Shown here: positions 6,960 to 15,931 of the stretch, piece by piece | Position numbering within the stretch: position 1 is the first letter of the stretch | Layout of the letters: the number at the start of each line of letters is the position of its first letter | From: Hyphomonadaceae bacterium UBA7672 | GTDB lineage: Bacteria; Pseudomonadota; Alphaproteobacteria; Caulobacterales; Hyphomonadaceae | Reading direction: 5' to 3' | Assembly: GCA_002483135.1 (NCBI GenBank) | Contig: DLHI01000013.1 | Coordinates: 1 to 16,903 of the forward strand | DNA: 16,903 nucleotides | Translations under genes and position numbers: made by a program | Notes under the pieces: generated by a model | Database searches by the model: none | The model's input: the letters and a program-made list of their open reading frames with translations, nothing else | Told to the model about the DNA's origin: nothing

Positions 6960-8146
6960 ATGGTCGAACCAGTCGCTACGTCCGGCGGCATTTCCCCGTG
7001 CTGCTATCAGCATGCTGTGACAGCCGACGCTATCTTCTGCGGCGAATGCGGCAAGCCGCTGCTGCGCTGCATGGCCCATGAGGAATGCGGCGGTCTGGTC
7101 GGCGACGACGGCTGTTGCAACGTCTGTGTCCGCCCGCAACTCTATCTCGACAAGGACGCGGTCACCGAAGTGAAGACCGGCGGCGTGCTTGTCCTGCCGC
7201 TCGTGTTCTACAACGCCTCGGGCGTTGGCCGTCCGTTGTTCATCACCGATGTCTGGGTCCGCGAGGGCGAGGGCGCGCGCCGCAGGATCGAACTGCCATG
7301 GAAGCGCCTCGACGCTGGCGGCTCCAACCGCCTCAACGTGCAGACCGGCGCGCTGGAACGCCAGGGCCGTCACGGCATCGAGATCACCTTCGCCGCCGCC
7401 ACAAACTACTTCATGCGCGAGGAGCGCTTTTGCTTCACCTCCTCCCTCAGCCTCGAAGTCGAGCAGGGCGGCAGCCTCGTCATCAACCAGACGATCAACT
7501 CCTCAGGCATCGGCGCAGGCAGCGACACGGTTTACGCGCCTATCCGCCTCGAAACGCAGGGCGAAACCCGCAAGGCGGCCGTCGGCGGAAAGGCGGCGGA
7601 GCTTGGTCTCCAGCGCGCCGACAATTTCGAAGCTGCGCAGGGCATTCGCGGCTACACCGAAGGCCCGCTGAAGGGTGTCGTGGTCAGCCGCGGCGCCCGC
7701 ATCGTGTGGAAGGGCTTCGGGCCGGACGAGGCGCCGTCAGGCCCGATCACCACACGCGATGGCATCTTTGCCATGGGCCGCGGTCGCAGCGTGCGCTTCG
7801 GCGGCGACAACCAGATACAGCTTCTCGTGACCGACACCTCCGGCGCCATCGATGAAGCGCTCAGCCAGGCCATCTCGCGCCGGCATCTCGAACTCTTCAT
7901 CCAGAGCGGACGCCTGTGCGCCCGCGTCACCGGCCAGTCCGGGGTGATGATCGGCGATCACAAGTACGGGGCTGACGATGCTCTCGCCGTCATCGGCAAT
8001 GGCGACGTGATCCGCCTGCTGCCGAAATATCCCGATGCGCTCACGCTCCAGGTCCGCATGCGCGCCAACTACGGATCCGTCGAGGAGATCACAATAACGC
8101 GCGCGCCCCCCATGCCGGCCTCCGCCGTGTCGGACGGAGCGCCGCG

Positions 8147-8150
<4 letters not shown>
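6960..8150 (+). CDS. zinc-ribbon / beta-domain / FHA-like protein
   Basis: A 396-aa predicted cytosolic protein. The N-terminus holds two Cys clusters: C14/C15 with C27 and C30, and C37, C43 with C53 and C56, suggesting two zinc-binding modules. Residues 60-200 are strand-rich and immunoglobulin-like. Residues 265-370 resemble a forkhead-associated (FHA) domain: GRGRSVRFGGDNQIQL at 273-288, the hallmark SRRH at 306-309, and NGDVIRLL at 347-354. FHA domains bind phospho-threonine, so this is a candidate reader of the two kinases encoded immediately downstream. The usual Asn of the S/T-N-G turn is not evident (SGV at 327-329), so phospho-peptide binding may be altered. GGGGAG at 6948-6953 sets the start, 12 bases after the SPFH stop. 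The stop codon overlaps the next start as ATGA. Confidence 0.8.
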
Positions 8151-9747
<1,597 letters not shown>

Positions 9748-9751
<4 letters not shown>

Positions 9752-11400
9752 TCGTTTGCGGAAGCTGTGGCGCCAGCAACATCGACACTGCGCGATTCTG
9801 CGAGGCATGCGGCAAGCCGCTGACCAAGGTCGAGGAGGTCAACCTCGCCGGCCTGCAGACGATTGATCCCGCGCTTGTGCAGGCCAAGGCCGAACCGGAA
9901 GGCAAGTCGCCGCTGGACCTCAAGCCTGACGAGATTTTCGCCGACCGCTATCGCATCGTCGCCGAGATCGGGCGGGGCGGCATGGGCGTCGTCTACCGCG
10001 CCCACGATCCTGTCACCCAGCGCGATGTCGCCCTCAAGCTCATCCGCGGCGACCGACTCGCTGGCAAGGACGCCGTGAAGCGTCTCGTGCGCGAAGGCGT
10101 GCTGGCGCGCGACATACGCCATCCCAACGTCGTCGCCGTCTACGATGTGGGCGAGGTAAGGGGCTTGCCATTCCTCACCATGGAACTGCTGGAGGGCGGC
10201 AGCCTGCGCGCCTGGATGCAGAAGCAGATGCGCCAGGGCCGTGAAGGTTCGATGGCGACCGCCGCCAACATCATCCGCGAAGTCCTGTCTGGCCTTCAGG
10301 CAGCGCATGCGCAGGGTGTGATCCATCGTGACCTCAAGCCCGAGAACATCCTTCTTCTCGGCGAGCCGAACGATCGCGAGGCGCGTCTCAAGATCCTCGA
10401 TTTCGGCATCGCTCGCGCCGGCGGCGGCTCTGACACCGGCTCCACCAGCCTCGGCACGCTTGAATACATGGCGCCCGAACAGATTACGGCGCCCGAAGCG
10501 GCCCAGACCTCGGCGGATTTTTATTCGCTGTCGGTGATGTTCTATGAACTCCTGATCGGCGTCGTGCCGAAAGGCCACTGGCAGCCGCCCAGCGGCGGCC
10601 GCAGCGATGTCCCGCCCGCTGTGGACAAGCTGATCGAACGGGGTCTCTCCAACAATCCGCGCCAGCGTCAGCAGTCAGCGCAGCAATACCGTGCAGACCT
10701 TGATGCCGCGCTCTCGGGCTTTGCGCCTGGGCCAGCGCCGGGTCCTGCGCCCTATGTGGGACCGGGACCTCAACCTGCGCCGCAACCTGGCCCCTACGTT
10801 CCGCCCACGCCGAAGCCTCAGGGTTCTGCCGGATTCGCCGCCTGGTTCCAGGAGATGACGCCGGCGAAGATCGCCATCGTTGCAGGTGTCGCCGTGCTGG
10901 TCGTTGGCGGCATCTTCGCCGCAATGATGGAATCATCACCACCTCAACAGCAGCAGGCCAACAACGGCCCGCAGCCCAACAATGGCCCGCAACCCAACAA
11001 TCAGCAGATCAACCCGTCGCCGTTGCCTCCACCGCCGCCGCCGCCCCCGCCGCCGCCCCCGCCGCCTCTGCCGCCGCCTGACATCAACAACTATCCCATC
11101 CTCGGCGGGTTCTGGCTCGACGGTTATGGCAATCAGTTCAACCTCACCGTGTCACAGTACGGCGAGGTGGAAGGCCAGGTCACGAGCGGCGTTTTCGCGG
11201 GCAATGGTTTCTACGGCGAGTTCGACGGCACAGCCCTGCAGTTCGTTATCGGCAACGATGCGATGGGCGTTCTTTTCACTGGCGCGGCCCAGTGGGCGGA
11301 CATCTGCCACCTCAACATGCCTGAATGGGACGGAATGGGGCAGGCGACGGGCCGCGTGGTCGTCTATCACGTTAACCACCCTCCCCAGGGAACGTGCTGA
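9748..11400 (+). CDS. Ser/Thr protein kinase with N-terminal zinc ribbon, one TM helix and extracytoplasmic domain
   Basis: A 550-aa Hanks-type kinase, clearly paralogous to the kinase encoded upstream. The zinc ribbon has C4, C7, C18 and C21. The kinase domain, about 68-325, has GRGGMG (75-80), K97 in VALK, HRDLKPEN (193-200) with D195, DFG at 218-220 and APE at 242-244. A Pro/Gly-rich linker (325-358) leads to a membrane helix at about 375-393. Beyond it lie two NNGPQP repeats (405-416), a run of 14 prolines (427-440) and a strand-rich, Gly-rich domain (447-550) with aromatic residues and two cysteines (C520, C550). By the usual topology that domain would be extracytoplasmic, a possible ligand sensor or wall contact. 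GGGAGG lies 6 bases before the ATG, which overlaps the preceding stop. It is the last gene of the operon. Confidence 0.93.
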
Positions 11401-11546
11401 GCTGTCAACGCGTCAGCGTCGTTAATACATGCTTCATGCAAATACGATCTACTAGCACGTGAGCGAAGGGCTCGGTGCTTCTCCTGCCGTTCCCATCGCC
11501 AATGTGGGCGCCGCGACGTCCCCTCCCGCGCCGCTTTCCGCGTAGT
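11401..11546. other. non-coding gap after the operon
   Basis: The 146 bases between the second kinase and the terminator hairpin contain no ORF with a credible start. I see a short AT-richer patch around 11425-11455 and nothing assignable. Confidence 0.5.
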
Positions 11547-11575
11547 GGCCGCGCCTGTCCCCCGCAGGCGCGGCC
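11547..11575. terminator. hairpin between the convergent kinase operon and pgsA
   Basis: GGCCGCGCCTG (11547-11557) and CAGGCGCGGCC (11565-11575) form a perfect 11-bp stem with a 7-base loop. On the plus strand it is followed by CTTCACGTTTCGGCATTTCG, moderately T-rich. It lies about 150 bases beyond the kinase stop and 25 bases beyond the pgsA stop (reading the minus strand), so it could terminate both convergent transcripts. The T-runs are poor, particularly for the minus strand. Confidence 0.65.
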
Positions 11576-11600
11576 CTTCACGTTTCGGCATTTCGTACTT

Positions 11601-12254
11601 TCAGGATTTGGCGATCAGATATTGGCTTGCCGTGTAGGCTGAGAGCGCAGCCGCCAGCACCAGCACGCCAACCCATCCCATCACGATCGCCTCCGACACG
11701 GCGAACCCATCGCCGGCGCCAAGCGCGGTCACGATCGAAGGCGCAGCCGACAGCAGGATCGGGATGCCAACAGCCACCAGCTCAAGCGCTGTCTTCCACT
11801 TCGCAAGGTCCGACACCCGCACGCCTTCGCCATCCGGCGCCCTGAACCGCAGCCAGGTGATCAGCAGGTCGCGCCCAACGATCACCGCCGACGCTATCGC
11901 GATGGGCAGCGCCAGCGGCCAGGCCTGCAGCAGCGCAATCACCGAAAGCACCACGAGGGGCAGGCCCACCAGCGCCTTGTCCGCGATCGGGTCGATGATC
12001 CGTCCGAATTTCGAATGCGCATCCAGCGCGCGCGCCGCCATGCCGTCGAACAGATCGGTCAGCGCGGCGAGAACAAACATGATCGCCGCGGCCAGCGCCC
12101 ATCCCTGCGCCTGAGCCTTCAGCGGTGCGAACGCCTGTGGCGTCGTAAGCGCCGCCTCCGACGGGATCGCCAGCGACTGCCACACGGCAAACGCGACCAG
12201 CGGCGCCAGCACGAGGCGAAGCAGTGTCAGTGCGTTAGGCAGTTGCTTGATCAC
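11601..12254 (-). CDS. pgsA: CDP-diacylglycerol--glycerol-3-phosphate 3-phosphatidyltransferase
   Basis: An integral membrane enzyme of the CDP-alcohol phosphotransferase family. It makes phosphatidylglycerol phosphate, the committed step to phosphatidylglycerol and cardiolipin. The family signature D-x2-D-G-x2-A-R-x8-G-x3-D-x3-D is intact in DLFDGMAARA and the following FGRIIDPIADK, and several hydrophobic helices surround it. I chose the GTG at 12254 (217 aa, starting VIKQLPNALTLLRL): it places the family's usual PN.LT..R N-terminus at the start, and AAGGGA sits a few bases upstream. An open extension to 12359 would add 35 residues unlike the family. The protein is slightly longer than most PgsA because of an insert in the first loop (about residues 32-52). 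Phosphatidylcholine or phosphatidylserine synthases share the motif, but N-terminal similarity favours PgsA. Confidence 0.88.
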   Translation of the reverse strand: MIKQLPNALTLLRLVLAPLVAFAVWQSLAIPSEAALTTPQAFAPLKAQAQGWALAAAIMFVLAALTDLFDGMAARALDAHSKFGRIIDPIADKALVGLPLVVLSVIALLQAWPLALPIAIASAVIVGRDLLITWLRFRAPDGEGVRVSDLAKWKTALELVAVGIPILLSAAPSIVTALGAGDGFAVSEAIVMGWVGVLVLAAALSAYTASQYLIAKS

Positions 12255-12383
12255 GTGAATCCCTTGCGAGCCGGGCTGGACCGTAGCTGCAATTTTCGCG
12301 CGGGGGCAGGGCTGCAGTGCGATGCCCTGACAAGACGCAATGTCGCGCATCTGGTCCACAGCCGTCCCTTGTCCTCTTGCGTG

Positions 12384-12411
12384 TTGTTACAGCATAACAT
12401 TTTGATATACA
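12384..12411 (+). promoter_or_regulatory. candidate sigma-70-type promoter
   Basis: TTGTTA (12384-12389) and TATACA (12406-12411) are separated by 16 bases in a strikingly AT-rich island within GC-rich DNA. A start point would fall near 12418, leaving only about 12 bases before the ATG at 12430. The same island lies about 130-170 bases upstream of the divergent pgsA start and may also hold its promoter. TGTTA-N5-TAACA (12383-12397) and CAGT-N3-ACTG (12410-12420) are small inverted repeats in the island. Confidence 0.5.
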
Positions 12412-12429
12412 GTAACACTGTGGAGCGTG

Positions 12430-12714
12430 ATGACCGCGGCAACCCGCTTTGGTCGCCGGCTCTTCTCCGGCGTGGCAGTCGCGGCCATGGTCGCGCATCC
12501 TGCTTCCGCTCAAAAGCTCGAGCTTCCTTATTTCGAACTGGAACAGACGCGCATCGACTTGCGTGGAGACTGGGATTTCGCCAACGGCCCGTTCAAACGC
12601 GCCCCGGCCAACCGAGCGCTTTCAGCTGGCATGGCCGCACACGCGCCAAGCGGAGTCACAAGCCCGGCGATGACGATCTTCCGCATCTGCTTCCCCCCAG
12701 CGTCCCGATCCTAG
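12430..12714 (+). CDS. short exported hypothetical protein, possibly a truncated remnant
   Basis: A 94-aa ORF starting at ATG 12430 (a GTG at 12427 is in frame), with GGAG at 12422-12425 and a good promoter candidate just upstream. The N-terminus looks like a real signal peptide: basic RFGRR, a hydrophobic LFSGVAVAAMVA core and a PASAQ cleavage site near residue 27. The mature part begins KLELPYFELEQTRIDLRGDWDF, then becomes low-complexity Ala/Pro-rich and ends in a tail that looks unlike folded protein. The LRGDWDFANG stretch faintly recalls the start of GH2-type sugar-binding domains, so this could be the 5' remnant of a larger secreted enzyme. The stop overlaps the end of the convergent SDR gene by four bases. 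Function unknown. Confidence 0.45.
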   Translation: MTAATRFGRRLFSGVAVAAMVAHPASAQKLELPYFELEQTRIDLRGDWDFANGPFKRAPANRALSAGMAAHAPSGVTSPAMTIFRICFPPASRS

Positions 12715-13484
12715 AAAATCGAATACGCCCCGTCGATCACGAACGAGTCGCCCGTGTGATAGCTTGAGGCGTCCGACGTCAGATAAACCGCAACGCCGCC
12801 GAAATCCTTCGGCTCGCCCCAGCGCCGCATCGGCACGCGCGGGATGACTTTCTCCGCAAACGCCGGGTTATCCTGCGCGCCCTGCGTCATGTCGGTGGCA
12901 ATCCAGCCGGGGAGGACGGAGTTCGCCCGCACGCCATAGCGCGCATGCTCAACCGCGATCGACTTGATCATCGACACAACCGCGCCCTTGGTCGCGGCAT
13001 AGGCCTCGTTCCGCGCCGCGCCCTCGATCGCCGCCAGCGACGCTACGCCCACCAGCGAGCCGCCCGGATCACCCGCCTTGGCGCGGTCCACCATGTGCTT
13101 GGCCGCCTCGCGCAGCGTGAAGAACACGCCATCGAGGTTCACGGACAGCACGCGCCGATAAACATCCGTCGGGAACTCCGCGAACGACTTCGCACCGCCG
13201 CCGATACCGGCATTGGCGAACACCGAGTCGATCCGCCCGAAATGCTTGGCCACGTCCAGCATCGCGTCCGCCACCTGGCGTTCGTCGGCGACGTTGACGG
13301 TCCAGGCCTTCGCCTTGCCGCCCAGCTTCTTCACGGCTTCGGCATTGTTCTTCTCGTTCGATCCCCAGATCGCCACGCTCGCCCCGGCCTGGCTCAGCGC
13401 CTCGGCAAAGCCATATCCGATACCGCGATTGCCGCCGGTCACGAGGGCGACCTTTCCGGTCAGGTTGAAGGGGGCGTAGGCCAT
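12711..13484 (-). CDS. SDR-family NAD(P)-dependent oxidoreductase
   Basis: A 257-aa classical short-chain dehydrogenase/reductase, probably cytosolic. It has the cofactor motif TGGNRGIG (16-23), NAGIG at 91-95, the structural N116, and the catalytic residues S149, Y162 and K166 (YAATK). It ends with the usual SYHTGDSFVIDGAY C-terminal pattern. The dinucleotide loop reads WGSNEKNN after the second strand, with no acidic residue at the end of beta2 (consistent with NADP preference, an inference). The substrate cannot be named; relatives include 3-oxoacyl-ACP reductase-like and sugar/alcohol dehydrogenases. GGGAGA precedes the ATG on the minus strand. The gene diverges from the secreted trefoil protein gene and overlaps the 12430-12714 ORF tail to tail by four bases. 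Confidence 0.88.
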   Translation of the reverse strand: MAYAPFNLTGKVALVTGGNRGIGYGFAEALSQAGASVAIWGSNEKNNAEAVKKLGGKAKAWTVNVADERQVADAMLDVAKHFGRIDSVFANAGIGGGAKSFAEFPTDVYRRVLSVNLDGVFFTLREAAKHMVDRAKAGDPGGSLVGVASLAAIEGAARNEAYAATKGAVVSMIKSIAVEHARYGVRANSVLPGWIATDMTQGAQDNPAFAEKVIPRVPMRRWGEPKDFGGVAVYLTSDASSYHTGDSFVIDGAYSIF

Positions 13485-13618
13485 GGCGTCTCTCCCAAAA
13501 TCACCGCTGCTGTTGGACGCCGGGCAGGCATGTGCGTCAAGATCAGCCGTTCATCGCCCGTTGGGGAACAATGCTGTCTCGTGCCACGGTGGCGGGCTGT
13601 GGGCGCAAGGGGCGATTC

Positions 13619-14443
13619 ATGCGGGTAGCGGGTATTCTGGCAGCGTTGGGCCTGTTGGCTGCGCCTGCCTTTGCGCAGACCAAGCCGATGACCCTTCAAC
13701 CCGAACGCCTGCCGGGCATGTGCCTGACGCTGTCGGCCAGCGGCTCGGTAAGCGTGGCGTGCGATGGTTCGGCAGGACAGGATTTCATCGTGCCGGGCGA
13801 AACGCCCGGGCCGATCCGCCAGGGCGATCTGTGCCTCGCGCCGCGTGGCGCGGGATACTATCCGCAGCTCTTCCTCGAGGCCTGCGATGGGTCACCTGAG
13901 CAGACCTGGACGATGAATGCCGAGGGCGAACTACGCAGCGCCGCGGGCCGCTGCATCTCGCTGCTGGGACAGGCAAGCCGCACAGGCGAGATGATCTTCG
14001 CCGCCGAATGCCCAAAGGTCGGTTCGGCACATCAGTGGAAGGTGAAATCCGTCGACTTCACGAACGTGATCGAGGCTTCGCTGGAATCCACCGTTCGCCC
14101 CGGCATGTGCATCGGCCATGATACCGGCGTTGGCCTCTACCCGTGTTCCGACGCCTACGGCCAGATCATCAGCTTCGATGAAAAGGCGCTGGGCCAGATG
14201 CGCCTGAAGTCGAGCTGCTTCTCTGGCGGCTATGTGTTCGGCGCGCTCGGCCTCGGCGAATGCTGGGACATCCCTGCCCAACGCTGGGCGCTTCTCGGCA
14301 ACGGCGTCGTCGGCAACGAACTCGTGCAGTGCATCGAGGTTGTTCCCGAGAATGGCCGCGACGTGCTCCGCACCGTCCGCTGCAACAGCGCCAGGCCGGA
14401 ACAGCAATGGATTGTGCGGCCGAAGCCTGCGACGGCGCAATAA
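13619..14443 (+). CDS. secreted double beta-trefoil (ricin-type lectin-like) protein
   Basis: A 274-aa exported protein. The signal peptide MRVAGILAALGLLAAPAFA is cleaved before Q20 (AFA-Q). The mature part holds twelve cysteines in six evenly spaced pairs: 35/48, 72/89, 112/131, 164/176, 200/215 and 238/255. QxW-like motifs occur at 95-97 (QTW), 138-140 (HQW), 221-223 (QRW) and 262-264 (QQW). One Cys pair per lobe plus QxW is the hallmark of ricin B-type beta-trefoils, so I read two trefoils of three lobes each (about 30-145 and 155-270). Such domains usually bind sugars; no catalytic domain is attached. I start at ATG 13619 because the signal peptide begins there and AAGGGG precedes it; the open frame extends 29 codons further upstream without purpose. 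It probably acts in the periplasm or outside the cell. Confidence 0.8.
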   Translation: MRVAGILAALGLLAAPAFAQTKPMTLQPERLPGMCLTLSASGSVSVACDGSAGQDFIVPGETPGPIRQGDLCLAPRGAGYYPQLFLEACDGSPEQTWTMNAEGELRSAAGRCISLLGQASRTGEMIFAAECPKVGSAHQWKVKSVDFTNVIEASLESTVRPGMCIGHDTGVGLYPCSDAYGQIISFDEKALGQMRLKSSCFSGGYVFGALGLGECWDIPAQRWALLGNGVVGNELVQCIEVVPENGRDVLRTVRCNSARPEQQWIVRPKPATAQ

Positions 14444-14501
14444 ACGCCGGTTTGGCGGCTCGCCCGGCGCGCGCTATACCGCCTTCCGGAAGGATGCTCC
14501 C

Positions 14502-15923
14502 ATGGCAGACGATCACGGCGACCGCATAACGGCATTCATTGCGCGCATGACCAGCGCGCTGGGCCCCAAGGGCGTCAGCACCGACGCGCACGAGATCGAG
14601 CCCCACATCAGCGATTGGCGTGGCCGCTGGAAAGGTTCAACGCCGGTCCTGATCAAGCCCGCCTCCACCGAAGAAGTCTCGAAGGCCATGACGCTGTGCG
14701 CCGAGTATGGCCTCGCCGTGAATCCGCAGGGCGGCAATTCGGGCATGGTCAATGGCTCGGTCCCGCAAGGCGAGGTGTTGATCTCGCTGAAGCGCATGAA
14801 CAAGGTGCGGGAAGTCGACGTTCTCAACGACGCAATGACGCTCGAAGCCGGCGTCATCCTCACACGCGCCCAGGACATCGCGGCGGAGCATGATCGCCTC
14901 TTCCCCCTCTCACTCGGCGCCCAGGGCGTCGCCATGATCGGCGGGCTGATCTCCACCAACGCCGGCGGCGTGCAGGTGCTGCGCTATGGCATGATGCGCG
15001 ACCTCGTGCTCGGCATCGAAGCCGTGCTCCCCGATGGCCGTATCTGGAATGGCCTGCGCGGCCTGCGCAAGGACAACACAGGCTACGATCTCAAGCATCT
15101 TTTCATCGGCGCCGAAGGCACGCTGGGCGTCGTCACGGCGGCGACGCTGAAACTCTTCCCGCGCCCGGCGGTGAAGGAAACGGCGTGGGTCGCCGTGGAG
15201 TCTCCCGCAAAGGCCGTCGAACTCCTGATGCTGGCGAAGCAGGCGAGCGGCGGGGCCGTCACTGGCTTCGAGATCGTGCCAAAGCTCGGCCTCGAGCTCG
15301 TGCTCAAGCATATCCCCGACACGCGCGATCCGCTGCCCACTGCGCTGCCATGGCGTATCCTGATGGAGCTGTCGCTGCCACGGGAAGAGGGCGCGCGCGA
15401 CATGATCGAAAGCCTGCTGGGCGATGCGATCGAGAAGGGCGTCGCCGCCGACGCCGTCATCTGCGAGAATGAAGCGCAGAAGGCCATGGTCTGGAAGATC
15501 CGCGAGAACATCGCCGTCGCCGAACGCGCGCACGGCAAGGCCCTGAAGCACGACGTCTCCGTCCCCGTTTCGCGCGTTGCCGAGTTCATGGAGCGCGGCA
15601 CGGCGCTGGCCCACCAGATGACGCCCGGCGTTGATGTCATCGCCTTTGGCCATGTCGGCGACGGCAACATCCACTTCAACATCACGCCGCCTCCGGGCGC
15701 GGATCAGGATCGGTTCGTCGAGCAGGACGGCCTGCCTATGTCGAAAGCGGTGCACGACCTGATCGCCAGCCTCAACGGCTCGATCTCCGCCGAACACGGC
15801 ATTGGCCGCCTCAAGCGCGACGAACTCGCCTGGCGCAAGTCGCCTGTTGAGATGGACATGATGCGCGCCGTCAAGCGCGCCCTCGACCCGGATGGCCGGA
15901 TGAATCCCGGGCGATTGCTGTAG
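14502..15923 (+). CDS. FAD-linked D-2-hydroxyacid dehydrogenase (D-2-hydroxyglutarate / D-lactate type)
   Basis: A 473-aa flavoprotein of the vanillyl-alcohol-oxidase/GlcD superfamily, usually a soluble or membrane-peripheral enzyme that oxidises a D-2-hydroxyacid to the 2-oxoacid. The FAD-binding PCMH half has PQGGNSGMVNGS (75-86), GGLISTNAGG (147-156), RYGMMRDLVLG (161-171) and GAEGTLGVVT (203-212). The C-terminal half carries the metal/substrate site HVGDGNIHF with H384 and H391, and EHGIGRLKR with H432. YGMMRDLVLG resembles D-2-hydroxyglutarate dehydrogenases more than GlcD, but the substrate is not certain. GGAAGG lies a few bases before the ATG at 14502; the frame is open further upstream only as a shadow of the preceding gene. 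The next gene, a crotonase, follows after 8 bases, suggesting co-transcription. Confidence 0.87.
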   Translation: MADDHGDRITAFIARMTSALGPKGVSTDAHEIEPHISDWRGRWKGSTPVLIKPASTEEVSKAMTLCAEYGLAVNPQGGNSGMVNGSVPQGEVLISLKRMNKVREVDVLNDAMTLEAGVILTRAQDIAAEHDRLFPLSLGAQGVAMIGGLISTNAGGVQVLRYGMMRDLVLGIEAVLPDGRIWNGLRGLRKDNTGYDLKHLFIGAEGTLGVVTAATLKLFPRPAVKETAWVAVESPAKAVELLMLAKQASGGAVTGFEIVPKLGLELVLKHIPDTRDPLPTALPWRILMELSLPREEGARDMIESLLGDAIEKGVAADAVICENEAQKAMVWKIRENIAVAERAHGKALKHDVSVPVSRVAEFMERGTALAHQMTPGVDVIAFGHVGDGNIHFNITPPPGADQDRFVEQDGLPMSKAVHDLIASLNGSISAEHGIGRLKRDELAWRKSPVEMDMMRAVKRALDPDGRMNPGRLL

Positions 15924-15931
15924 ATCGCCCG

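Noticed and set aside
5067..7373. A very long minus-strand open frame (768 codons) opposite the SPFH gene
   Set aside because: It arises from the RDxRE-type repeats and G/C third positions of the plus-strand gene. Its translation has no recognisable domain, and the plus frame has the SPFH, coiled-coil and zinc-ribbon signals with good ribosome sites.
13532..13618. N-terminal 29-codon extension of the trefoil protein
   Set aside because: It would bury the signal peptide at residue 30 and lacks a ribosome site; ATG 13619 starts exactly at the signal peptide.
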